A stretch of DNA of 64,000 nucleotides from the NCBI RefSeq assembly GCF_000243115.2, contig NZ_CP007035.1, positions 1,302,001-1,366,000 on the forward strand, read 5' to 3'. Of the stretch, positions 43,762-51,320 are shown piece by piece. Origin of the DNA: Niabella soli DSM 19437 (lineage in GTDB: Bacteria; Bacteroidota; Bacteroidia; Chitinophagales; Chitinophagaceae). The notes beneath the pieces were generated by a model that was given only the letters and a program-made list of their open reading frames with translations, was not told the origin of the DNA and searched no databases. Each line of letters opens with the position of its first letter. Within the stretch, counting starts at the first letter, position 1. The position numbers and the translations under genes are program-made.

Positions 43762-44835
43762 ATGGATTTCAACTTAGATTATCTGGTAAGAGACAATATC
43801 AGGAACCTCGCCCCCTACTCTACGGCCCGGCACGAATTCAGCGGGGAAGCCAGTGTAATGCTGGATGCCAACGAAAATGCGATCGGTTCTCCAGTAACAT
43901 TGGATATAAACGGGCAACAGGAACTGCTGAACCGGTACCCCGACCCGGTACAAACAAAGCTCAAACAGCGCATCAGCGAAATAAAAGGAATGCCGGTTGA
44001 ACATATTTTTACCGGCAATGGCAGCGACGAAGCCATTGATGTGTTGATCCGTATTTTTTGTGAACCGGGGTTCGACAATATCATTACCCTTCCTCCCACC
44101 TATGGCATGTATGGTGTGGCTGCCGCTATTAATAATATAAAGGTTAAGGAAGTGCCGCTGAATGCCGGTTTCCAGATGGATATACAGGCCATTGCCGATG
44201 CGGTGGATGAATATACCAAGATCCTCTTCATCTGTTCTCCCAACAATCCCAGCGGCAACAGTATTAACCGGCAGGACATTGAGATCATCCTGAACAATTT
44301 TGATGGCATCGTGGTGGTGGACGAAGCCTATATTAACTACGCCAGACAAAAAACCTGGTCGCTGCAACTGACAGACCATCCCAACCTGGTAGTGCTGCAG
44401 ACCCTTTCCAAAGCCTGGGGACTGGCGGCATTGCGCCTGGGACTAGCCTTTGCAAGCAAGGAGATTATCCATTTGATGAACAACGTAAAATATCCTTATA
44501 ATATAAATATTGCCACGCAGGAACTGGCCTTGCAAGGCTTACAAAATGTAGACCAGGTAAACGCCTGGACCCGCGACTGCATTGAACAACGCGGCTGGCT
44601 GGAAAAAGAATTGCAGCAATTGCCTTTCACACAAAAAGTATATCCTTCTGATGCCAATTTCCTGCTGGTAAAAATGACCGGCGCTAATGCGATCTTTAGT
44701 TATCTTCAGCAGAAAGGTATCATTGTCCGCAACCGTAGTTCGGTTCCGGGTTGTGCAGACTGTTTGCGGATTACGGTGGGCACGGTTGAGGAAAATAAGG
44801 CATTGATGAAAACGTTGAAAGACTATCAGGGGTAA
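43762..44835 (+). CDS. hisC: Histidinol-phosphate aminotransferase
   Basis: A 357-residue class II-type aminotransferase: LDANENAIGSP substrate N-terminus, NRYPDPVQTKLK, IFTGNGSDEAIDVLIR, CSPNNPSGNS, VVVDEAYINYA and the PLP lysine in TLSKAWGLAALRLGLA. Converts imidazole-acetol phosphate plus glutamate to histidinol phosphate. Cytoplasmic dimer. It lies in the normal his order after hisD and ends 52 bp before hisB; the spacer is occupied by a perfect hairpin. Confidence 0.97.
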   Translation: MDFNLDYLVRDNIRNLAPYSTARHEFSGEASVMLDANENAIGSPVTLDINGQQELLNRYPDPVQTKLKQRISEIKGMPVEHIFTGNGSDEAIDVLIRIFCEPGFDNIITLPPTYGMYGVAAAINNIKVKEVPLNAGFQMDIQAIADAVDEYTKILFICSPNNPSGNSINRQDIEIILNNFDGIVVVDEAYINYARQKTWSLQLTDHPNLVVLQTLSKAWGLAALRLGLAFASKEIIHLMNNVKYPYNINIATQELALQGLQNVDQVNAWTRDCIEQRGWLEKELQQLPFTQKVYPSDANFLLVKMTGANAIFSYLQQKGIIVRNRSSVPGCADCLRITVGTVEENKALMKTLKDYQG

Positions 44836-44838
44836 ACA

Positions 44839-44871
44839 AGACCTGTCAGGTTTTTAAAACCTGACAGGTCT
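44839..44871. repeat. Perfect 16-bp-arm hairpin between hisC and hisB
   Basis: AGACCTGTCAGGTTTT is followed by one T and then its exact complement. It lacks a T run on the plus strand, so it is likely an mRNA stabiliser or processing stem in the operon and not a terminator. Confidence 0.75.
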
Positions 44872-44887
44872 GCTCTAAAAACAAACA

Positions 44888-46027
44888 ATGAAAAAAGTAT
44901 TATTTATAGACAGGGACGGCACGCTGATTTACGAAGCGCCGCCTACTTATCAACTGGACTCGATCGATAAAGTAACCTTTTACCCCGGCATGTTTACCTG
45001 GCTGGGTAAAATAGCGCGGGAAATGGATTATGAATTGGTCATGGTTACCAACCAGGATGGCCTGGGTACGGCAAATTTCCCGGAGGAAACCTTCTGGCCT
45101 ACACAAAACCTGGTAATGCGGAACCTGGAAGCCGACGGCATTCATTTTGCCGAAGTGTTCATTGACAAAACCTACCCGGAAGAAAACGCCCCCACCCGTA
45201 AACCAGGCACCGGGATGCTTACAAAATATATCAACAACCCTGACTATGACCTGGACGGTTCCTTTGTGATCGGCGACCGGATCACCGATATTCAACTGGC
45301 TAAAAACCTCGGCTGCAAAGGCATCTGGCTGGTACAGGATGAAACGCTGGGGGCTGCTGAAATCGCTGATTCTGTAAAAGAACTTGAATCCATCATTGCA
45401 TTAAAGACCACCAACTGGCAGGATATTTATGCACTGCTTCAGCTAAAATCGCGGGTAGTGCATCATGTGCGGAATACCAATGAAACTAAGATCACCATCG
45501 ACATTGACCTGGACGGAACCGGCCAGTGCCATATTGATACCGGCCTTGGATTTTTTGATCATATGCTGCACCAGTTGGGCCGCCACAGCGGGATGAACTT
45601 AAGCATTGTGACCAAAGGCGATCTGCATATTGACGAACATCATACCATTGAAGATACGGCCATCGCCCTGGGCGAAGCGCTGCATCTGGCTTTGGGCAAC
45701 AAGGCCGGCATTGAGCGCTACGGTTTTTACCTGCCCATGGATGATGCACTGGTGCAGGTGGGATTGGATTTTGGCGGCCGTCCCTGGCTGGTATGGGACG
45801 CACCCTTTAAACGCGAAAAGATCGGCGAAATGCCTACCGAAATGTTTTATCATTTCTTTAAATCGCTTAGTGATGGTGCACGGATGAACCTGAACATAAA
45901 AGCCGAAGGCGAAAATGAGCATCACAAAATCGAAGCTATTTTCAAAGGCCTTGCCAAGGCTATCAAAATGGCTATTAAACGGACACCGGGCAATGATCAG
46001 TTGCCCAGCACGAAAGGAATATTGTAG
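44888..46027 (+). CDS. hisB: Bifunctional histidinol-phosphatase/imidazoleglycerol-phosphate dehydratase
   Basis: 379 residues. The N-terminal HAD phosphatase (1-165) has [29 protein letters not shown], and [14 protein letters not shown]. The C-terminal IGPD domain (about 175-379) has [18 protein letters not shown], the Mn-binding [17 protein letters not shown] and [17 protein letters not shown]. Unlike E. coli HisB, the loop after EVFID reads [16 protein letters not shown] and lacks the Cys/His zinc ligands. It performs two non-consecutive steps (dehydration, dephosphorylation). It lies 72 bp before hisH. Confidence 0.97.
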   Translation: MKKVLFIDRDGTLIYEAPPTYQLDSIDKVTFYPGMFTWLGKIAREMDYELVMVTNQDGLGTANFPEETFWPTQNLVMRNLEADGIHFAEVFIDKTYPEENAPTRKPGTGMLTKYINNPDYDLDGSFVIGDRITDIQLAKNLGCKGIWLVQDETLGAAEIADSVKELESIIALKTTNWQDIYALLQLKSRVVHHVRNTNETKITIDIDLDGTGQCHIDTGLGFFDHMLHQLGRHSGMNLSIVTKGDLHIDEHHTIEDTAIALGEALHLALGNKAGIERYGFYLPMDDALVQVGLDFGGRPWLVWDAPFKREKIGEMPTEMFYHFFKSLSDGARMNLNIKAEGENEHHKIEAIFKGLAKAIKMAIKRTPGNDQLPSTKGIL

Positions 46028-46032
46028 AATCG

Positions 46033-46099
46033 TTTCTTGTTTGAGGTTTGATGTTTGACGTTGAACCTTAAACGATAAACGTCAAACGATAAACGATAA
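46033..46099. repeat. GTCAAACG/GTTTGA-type hairpin between hisB and hisH
   Basis: GTTTGAGGTTTGATGTTTGACG faces AACGATAAACGTCAAACGATAA and can form an imperfect stem. The repeat runs to the ATG of hisH. Confidence 0.65.
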
Positions 46100-46684
46100 A
46101 TGAATACAGTAATCATAAAATATAATGCAGGCAATATCCAATCCGTGTTATTTGCCTTAGAGCGTATCGGTGTGCAGGCCACTGTTACAGACGATTTGGA
46201 AGCGATCCGATCGGCCGACAAAATTATTTTTCCCGGCGTGGGTGAAGCCAGCACGGCGATGAATTATCTGAAAGAGCGCAAGCTGGATCAACTGATCCGT
46301 GAGGCCCGTCAGCCGTTGTTGGGCATTTGCCTGGGCATGCAATTATTATGTGCGCACAGTGAAGAAAACGATACTTCTTGCCTGGGTATTTTTGATGTGC
46401 CGGTTAAAAAATTCGTCAGTGAGGAATTGAAGATCCCCCAAATGGGTTGGAACCGCATTCACACTAAAGAAAATCCCCTTTTCAAAAAAGTACCCGCTGA
46501 TGCCTGGTGCTATTTCGTGCATAGCTATTATGCTGTATTAAATCCGCACACCATTGCAACAACAAATTATGCAACGGAATTCAGCAGCGCGCTCCATCGG
46601 GACAACTTCTATGGTGTGCAATTTCATCCCGAGAAAAGTGCCGACGCCGGGGAGCAGGTACTCAAAAATTTTTTAGAACTTTGA
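46100..46684 (+). CDS. hisH: Imidazole glycerol phosphate synthase, glutaminase subunit
   Basis: A 194-residue class I glutamine amidotransferase. The nucleophile elbow is LLGICLGMQLL (Cys) and the His-Glu part of the triad is VQFHPEKSADAG. The N-terminus NTVIIKYNAGNIQSVLFALE is typical. It feeds ammonia to HisF. It is separated from hisF in this operon by two biosynthetic-neutral insert genes and hisA. A KilA-N gene starts 28 bp later. Confidence 0.97.
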   Translation: MNTVIIKYNAGNIQSVLFALERIGVQATVTDDLEAIRSADKIIFPGVGEASTAMNYLKERKLDQLIREARQPLLGICLGMQLLCAHSEENDTSCLGIFDVPVKKFVSEELKIPQMGWNRIHTKENPLFKKVPADAWCYFVHSYYAVLNPHTIATTNYATEFSSALHRDNFYGVQFHPEKSADAGEQVLKNFLEL

Positions 46685-46712
46685 GCCATTGAAGAACACT
46701 AAAAAATAAACG

Positions 46713-47546
46713 ATGGCAGCTCAACAAACAAAAGATACCATTCATGCCAACGGGCTTGAAATTGCGATCTACACGGAAGACTTTAAAAACGAGTATATAT
46801 CGCTTACGGATATTGCCCGGTATAAAAGCGATGAGCCAAATGATGTTATTCGCAATTGGCTCAGAACAAGAGACACGATCGAGTTTCTGGGGCTTTGGGA
46901 GCAGTTACACAACCCAAATTTTAAACCCGTCGAATTCGACGGGTTTAGAAAAAAAGCTGGCATGAATGCCTTTGCTTTGTCGCCTCAAAAATGGATAGAA
47001 GCTACAAACGCTATTGGAATCACCGCCAGATCAGGTCGTTATGGTGGTACTTTTGCCCATACAGATATCGCTTTTGAATTTGCTTCCTGGATTTCTCCTG
47101 AGTTCAAGTTGTATATTATTAAAGACTACAAACGGTTAAAAAATGAAGAGAATAGCCGGCTTTCGTTGAACTGGAACCTGAACAGAACCCTTTCAAAACT
47201 CAATTACCGTATTCTTACTGATGCTATTAAGGAAAATATCATCCCAAAAAGCATTACTAAAGAACAGGCCGCCATTATCTACGCCCATGAAGCCGATGTA
47301 TTAAATATGGCATTATTCGGAGTTACGGCTAAACAATGGAGGGAACAAAACAGAACATTAGAAGGAAACATAAGAGATCAGGCAACGATCGAGCAGTTAT
47401 TGGTGCTGGCCAACCTCGAAGGACTGAATGCTGAGTTTATCAAAATGGGGTTGCCCCAAAACGATCGGTTAATTAAACTTAACCAGGCCGCGATCAGTCA
47501 GTTGACCTCATTATTAAAGAATAATACTATAAAGCAAATAAAATAA
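46713..47546 (+). CDS. KilA-N domain protein inserted in the his operon
   Basis: A 277-residue protein with an N-terminal KilA-N DNA-binding domain (about 10-135): YISLTDIARYK, IRNWLRTRDTIEFLGLWE, FALSPQKWIEATNAIGI, SGRYGGTFAHTDIAFEFASW. The C-terminal half is helical and unassigned. Such proteins are frequent on phages and mobile DNA. It is in frame with the operon: it starts 28 bp after hisH and its stop directly abuts the hisA ATG. A perfect 26-bp palindrome lies inside its coding sequence. Function in histidine synthesis is unlikely; it may be a selfish or regulatory insertion. Confidence 0.85.
   Translation: MAAQQTKDTIHANGLEIAIYTEDFKNEYISLTDIARYKSDEPNDVIRNWLRTRDTIEFLGLWEQLHNPNFKPVEFDGFRKKAGMNAFALSPQKWIEATNAIGITARSGRYGGTFAHTDIAFEFASWISPEFKLYIIKDYKRLKNEENSRLSLNWNLNRTLSKLNYRILTDAIKENIIPKSITKEQAAIIYAHEADVLNMALFGVTAKQWREQNRTLEGNIRDQATIEQLLVLANLEGLNAEFIKMGLPQNDRLIKLNQAAISQLTSLLKNNTIKQIK
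46922..46947. repeat. Perfect 26-bp palindrome inside the KilA-N gene
   Basis: The half-site TAAACCCGTCGAA is followed directly by its exact complement, centred on GAATTC. It codes for the KPVEFDGF part of the KilA-N domain. It could be an operator for the protein itself or an RNA hairpin. Confidence 0.7.
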
Positions 47547-48266
47547 ATGGAGATTATCCCCGCAATAGATATCATAGAAGGTAAGGCTGTACGACTAAGT
47601 AAAGGCGATTACAACCAAAAAAAAGTATATAACGAAAATCCCCTGGAAGTAGCCCTTCAGTTTGAAGATGCCGGTTTAAAAAGACTGCACCTGGTAGACC
47701 TCGACGGTGCAAAAGCCGGCGCTGTGCGCAACTGGAACGTATTGGAAACGATTGCCGGAAAAACAAAACTCGCTATCGACTTCAGCGGCGGCATTTCCAG
47801 TGAAAAGGATGTACAGATCGCTTTGGATTCCGGTGCTGCTTATGCTGCTATCGGCAGCATGGCTGTTAAAAAGCCGGTAGTGTTCCAGGATTGGCTGACA
47901 CAATTCGGTGTTGAAAAATTCATTTTAGGCGCCGATGTACTTGATGAAAAAATAATGATCAAGGGCTGGACCGAAGCGACTGATATCAATATCTTCAACT
48001 TTCTGAAACATTACCGCACTAAGGGCATCCAACAATTTTTCTGTACCGATATCAGCAAAGACGGGCTTTTGCAAGGCAGCTCCAACGAGCTTTATAAAAA
48101 GATACTCAACGAGGTAACCGAGCTAAAGCTGATCGCCAGCGGCGGCGTCAGCAGCATCAAAGACCTGGAAGATCTTAAAGCCATTGGCTGCAGCGGGGCG
48201 ATTGTAGGGAAAGCCATATATGAAGGACGGATCAGTCTTAAAGAACTAAATCTATTTAATAAATAA
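47547..48266 (+). CDS. hisA: ProFAR isomerase
   Basis: A 239-residue (beta/alpha)8 barrel beginning MEIIPAIDIIEGKAVRLSKG, with DLDGAKAGAVRNW, IDFSGGISSEKD, LGADVLDEKI, and the catalytic second Asp in CTDISKDGLLQGSS. It isomerises the ProFAR ribosyl group to PRFAR. The ATG touches the KilA-N stop codon (TAAATG), so its translation depends on readthrough of ribosomes from the inserted gene or on re-initiation. Confidence 0.97.
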   Translation: MEIIPAIDIIEGKAVRLSKGDYNQKKVYNENPLEVALQFEDAGLKRLHLVDLDGAKAGAVRNWNVLETIAGKTKLAIDFSGGISSEKDVQIALDSGAAYAAIGSMAVKKPVVFQDWLTQFGVEKFILGADVLDEKIMIKGWTEATDINIFNFLKHYRTKGIQQFFCTDISKDGLLQGSSNELYKKILNEVTELKLIASGGVSSIKDLEDLKAIGCSGAIVGKAIYEGRISLKELNLFNK

Positions 48267-48304
48267 GCAAATAATTTCTACTTTTCAATTTCTAATTTGA
48301 AATT

Positions 48305-48703
48305 ATGAGCACCATCAAGAAATTTGAAGATCTGGAAATATGGCAGATTGCCGAAAAACTTTCGCTGAAAATCTTTACAGAATCCACTATCGGGGAATTT
48401 TATAAGGATTTTCGTTTCAAAGACCAGATCCGCGCAGCCTCTGGTTCAATTATGGACAATATTGCAGAAGGATTTGAACGGTCCTCGAGACTTGAATTCA
48501 TCAATTTCCTGGGCTTTGCCAAAGGATCGTGTGGGGAAGTGAAATCGCAACTCCACCGGGCAAAGGATCAGCAATATATAACAGAAGATTTTTTCACAGA
48601 GCTGTATGAAAGCTACGATAGGCTTTCGGCGAATATAGCGGGGTTCATTGGCTACCTGAATAGAACGTCAATAAAAGGACAAAAGTTTAAGGATCGGAAC
48701 TAA
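48305..48703 (+). CDS. Four-helix-bundle protein (23S rRNA intervening-sequence type)
   Basis: A 132-residue protein of the S23/four-helix-bundle family: FEDLEIWQIAEKLSLKIF, FKDQIRAASGSIMDNIAEGF, EFINFLGFAKGSCGEVKSQL and LYESYDRLSANIAGFIGYL. The first examples were found within rRNA intervening sequences; they form helical pentamers, function unknown. It is in the his operon between hisA and hisF with 38-39 bp A+T-rich flanks that have imperfect inverted similarity (ATTTCT...TTTT...ATTT). It shows no histidine role. Confidence 0.9.
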   Translation: MSTIKKFEDLEIWQIAEKLSLKIFTESTIGEFYKDFRFKDQIRAASGSIMDNIAEGFERSSRLEFINFLGFAKGSCGEVKSQLHRAKDQQYITEDFFTELYESYDRLSANIAGFIGYLNRTSIKGQKFKDRN

Positions 48704-48742
48704 TCAGAAATATCAAATAAAAAATCAGAAATCTAAATTCTC

Positions 48743-49498
48743 ATGCTCGCAAAAAGAATCATCCCCTGCCTCGACATTAAAGACGGACGTACCGTAAAAG
48801 GGACCAACTTTTTACAATTGAGAGATGCGGGAGATCCGGTGGAGCTGGCGATGCGCTACTGCACCGAAGGAGCCGACGAGCTCGTGTTCCTGGATATAAC
48901 CGCCACGGTAGATAAAAGAAAAACGCTTGCCGAACTGGTTCGCAAGATCGCCACACATATCAATATCCCTTTTACCGTAGGCGGAGGTATTAACACGATT
49001 GACGATGTATCCGTGTTAATGGAACACGGCGCCGATAAAATCTCGGTAAACACTTCCGCCGTAAGAGATCCGCAGTTGGTAAGCGATCTGGCGAAGAACT
49101 TCGGCAGCCAGTGCGTAGTTGTAGCCATCGACATAAAGCTGTTTAACGGCACCTGGAAAGTGGTCACGCACGGCGGCAGAAATGCCACCGATCTGGAAGC
49201 AACCGACTGGGCCAAAAAAGTTACCGACCTTGGCGCCGGAGAGATCCTTTTAACATCAATGGAAAACGATGGCACCAAAAAAGGATTTGCCCTGGATATT
49301 ACCCGCCGGATCAGCGAGGCATTGCCGGTTCCGGTAATCGCCTCCGGAGGCGCCGGCACCCTGGGGCATTTTAAAGCCGTATTTGAGGAAGGCGCGGCAG
49401 ACGCGGCCCTGGCGGCCAGTATCTTTCATTTCAGGGAAATCGAGATCGGCGCCTTAAAAAATTATTTAAAAGAAAGCAATATTCCCATTAGACTGTAA
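48743..49498 (+). CDS. hisF: Imidazole glycerol phosphate synthase, cyclase subunit
   Basis: A 251-residue barrel: [20 protein letters not shown] with catalytic Asp, [48 protein letters not shown], and [12 protein letters not shown]. It makes IGP and AICAR from PRFAR and the ammonia from HisH. AICAR links to purine synthesis. The start follows a 39-bp spacer. 213 bp lie between it and hisIE. Confidence 0.97.
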   Translation: MLAKRIIPCLDIKDGRTVKGTNFLQLRDAGDPVELAMRYCTEGADELVFLDITATVDKRKTLAELVRKIATHINIPFTVGGGINTIDDVSVLMEHGADKISVNTSAVRDPQLVSDLAKNFGSQCVVVAIDIKLFNGTWKVVTHGGRNATDLEATDWAKKVTDLGAGEILLTSMENDGTKKGFALDITRRISEALPVPVIASGGAGTLGHFKAVFEEGAADAALAASIFHFREIEIGALKNYLKESNIPIRL

Positions 49499-49545
49499 TT
49501 TATTTGCTATTGAAGTTATTTGGACTTTCAAATTCCTTTGCATTT

Positions 49546-49625
49546 CCCGCGGATCACCGCAGATTTTCGCAGAAAATCAATCTGCGGATATCAGCGGTGT
49601 ATTAGATCTGCTTAAAATCAGCGGG
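49546..49625. repeat. CGCAGAT-type nested hairpin between hisF and hisIE
   Basis: CCCGC...ACCGCAGATTTTCGCAGA faces TCTGCGGATATCAGCGGT...GCGGG. The stem has several perfect blocks around a 7-nt loop and matches the hairpins at 36096 and 37138 in motif content. Confidence 0.7.
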
Positions 49626-49711
49626 AGCACCGGGTTCAACATTGTTTCTATAAAAGTTTAAACAACTTCATTGTAATATTGCGTCAAATTTCAGACCTTA
49701 AATAGTAAAAC

Positions 49712-50302
49712 ATGATCGACTTTTCAAAATATACAGACGGGCTGGCTCCCGTAATTATACAGGACGCTGCCACACAACAGGTACTGATGCTGGGATTCAT
49801 GAATGCCGAAGCATTGGAAAAAACCAAAAAGGAAGGAAAAGTTACTTTTTTCAGCCGGAACAAGCAACGTCTCTGGACAAAAGGCGAAACATCCAATAAC
49901 TTCCTCCTGGTAAAAGAGATCCTCGAAGATTGCGATGCAGATACCTTACTTATTAAGGCCGAACCACAAGGCCCCACCTGCCATACGGGGGACATCAGTT
50001 GTTTTGGAAAAGCCAATGACCGCTTTTCATTACAGGAACTGGAAAAAGTGATCCGGGATCGCAGGAATAATCCTACCGAAAAATCTTATACCGCCTCACT
50101 TTTCGCAAAGGGAATCAATAAAATTGCCCAAAAAGTGGGCGAGGAAGCGGTTGAGATCGTTATTGAAGCAAAAGATGATAATAAAGACCTGTTCCTGGGA
50201 GAAGCTGCCGATCTGCTATTCCACTACCTGGTATTATTGCAGGCCAAGGGCTTTGAATTGAATGACGTTTTGGAAGTATTGGCCGCCCGGCACAAAAAGT
50301 AA
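49712..50302 (+). CDS. hisIE: Phosphoribosyl-AMP cyclohydrolase/phosphoribosyl-ATP pyrophosphatase
   Basis: A 196-residue fusion. HisI (about 1-110) has LGFMNAEALEKTKKEGKVTF, FFSRNKQRLWTKGETSNNF and the zinc motif CDADTLL...CHTGDISCFG. HisE (about 110-196) has ARDLF-like FAKGINKIAQKVGEEAVEIVIEA and DNKDLFLGEAADLLFHYLVLL. It carries out steps 2 and 3 of histidine synthesis. It is the last his gene and completes the pathway; no terminator is obvious, but a CATCCAG-type hairpin follows. Confidence 0.97.
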   Translation: MIDFSKYTDGLAPVIIQDAATQQVLMLGFMNAEALEKTKKEGKVTFFSRNKQRLWTKGETSNNFLLVKEILEDCDADTLLIKAEPQGPTCHTGDISCFGKANDRFSLQELEKVIRDRRNNPTEKSYTASLFAKGINKIAQKVGEEAVEIVIEAKDDNKDLFLGEAADLLFHYLVLLQAKGFELNDVLEVLAARHKK

Positions 50303-50358
50303 ATCATTTCGGGCGGAACGTCAATTCTTTGCTGCTGATGTTTGATACTGGATGCCCG

Positions 50359-50398
50359 ATGCTGGATATCCAGGAACCAGAATTCAAGCATCCAGCAT
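50359..50398. repeat. CATCCAG-type hairpin after the his operon
   Basis: ATGCTGGAT (50359-50367) pairs with ATCCAGCAT (50390-50398). It contains TCAAGCATCCAG, shared exactly with 15249-15260. Confidence 0.65.
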
Positions 50399-50480
50399 TC
50401 GTGCTTATAAATTAAGTAAACATTAACAATCTAAAATGCCATTGGGAATGGTTACCTTGTCAAATTGAATGTACCAATAG

Positions 50481-50488
50481 TAAATTTG
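50481..50488 (+). promoter_or_regulatory. -7 box TAAATTTG before the DUF4294 gene
   Basis: It matches TANNTTTG. The TTG start codon follows after four bases, so the transcript could be leaderless. Confidence 0.55.
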
Positions 50489-50492
50489 AGTA

Positions 50493-51203
50493 TTGAAGAA
50501 ACAATACCTATACCTGATCATATTGGCAGGATTCTTTTTGTTGCCGGCTGCTTTTGAGAACACGGCTCAGGCGCAAACCGCCGACACCGTGCGCGTTCCT
50601 CCCATGCCTACGATGCAGGAGATCATGAAGGATTGGGGACCCCGCGATTCCACTAAAGTTGCCGCGATCTGGTATGGGCCCAATTACGATTCTTTTAAAA
50701 TGATGCCCTATACGGAAGAGCAAAATATCTGGGTATCGAAACTGCCACCCGACAAGCTGGAAAAAATAAAACAGGAATGGAACCGGTTGCGCAATGCCGT
50801 GTACGTTTGCTACCCTTACGCATTAACGGCATCGGCAGTTATTGACAATATCAGCAGGCAATTACAGGGAGTTGCTGATAAAAGCGCACGTAAGGCCATT
50901 ATAAAATCGCGGGAACAGGAACTGAAAAAGAAATTTGGCGATCCGTTAAGCAATCTTTCCGTTTACCAGGGAAAGGTGTTAATGAAGCTGATCTACCGCC
51001 AGACGGGCGCCGACTGCTATGAAATAATAAAAGAATATAAGGGGGGACTCAATGCGCGCCTGTATCAGACCGTGGCCTTCTTTTATGGGGGAAGTCTTAA
51101 ACAGGATTATGACATCCGGAAGAACAGCTTTGACCGGCAGATCGAGGATTTTGTTCAGGAAATAAATGCCACCTGGTATCACAATCCGTACCGGGTGCGG
51201 TAA
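50493..51203 (+). CDS. DUF4294 protein, secreted
   Basis: 236 residues from a TTG start, chosen because it begins the signal peptide (MKKQYLYLIILAGFFLLPAAFENTAQAQ). The mature part has the DUF4294 pattern EWNRLRNAVYVCYPYALTAS, SREQELKKKFGDPLSNLSVYQG, KVLMKLIYRQTGADCYEIIKE and KSFDRQIED-like end. It is a periplasmic protein of unknown function, known only from this phylum. It is followed by a GT117 gene 118 bp later on the same strand but with its own promoter. Confidence 0.85.
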   Translation: MKKQYLYLIILAGFFLLPAAFENTAQAQTADTVRVPPMPTMQEIMKDWGPRDSTKVAAIWYGPNYDSFKMMPYTEEQNIWVSKLPPDKLEKIKQEWNRLRNAVYVCYPYALTASAVIDNISRQLQGVADKSARKAIIKSREQELKKKFGDPLSNLSVYQGKVLMKLIYRQTGADCYEIIKEYKGGLNARLYQTVAFFYGGSLKQDYDIRKNSFDRQIEDFVQEINATWYHNPYRVR

Positions 51204-51286
51204 AGCCTGTTTTTAGCCCGTTATCCGGCTCTTATAAAATAAATGTAATACTCACTGGCAATCAACTAAAATGAACCGTTTATCCC

Positions 51287-51294
51287 TATTTTTG
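51287..51294 (+). promoter_or_regulatory. -7 box TATTTTTG before the GT117 gene
   Basis: A match to TANNTTTG, 26 bp before the ATG at 51321. Confidence 0.6.
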
Positions 51295-51320
51295 CGAACA
51301 TCGAAAAAAGACGCGTTAAA

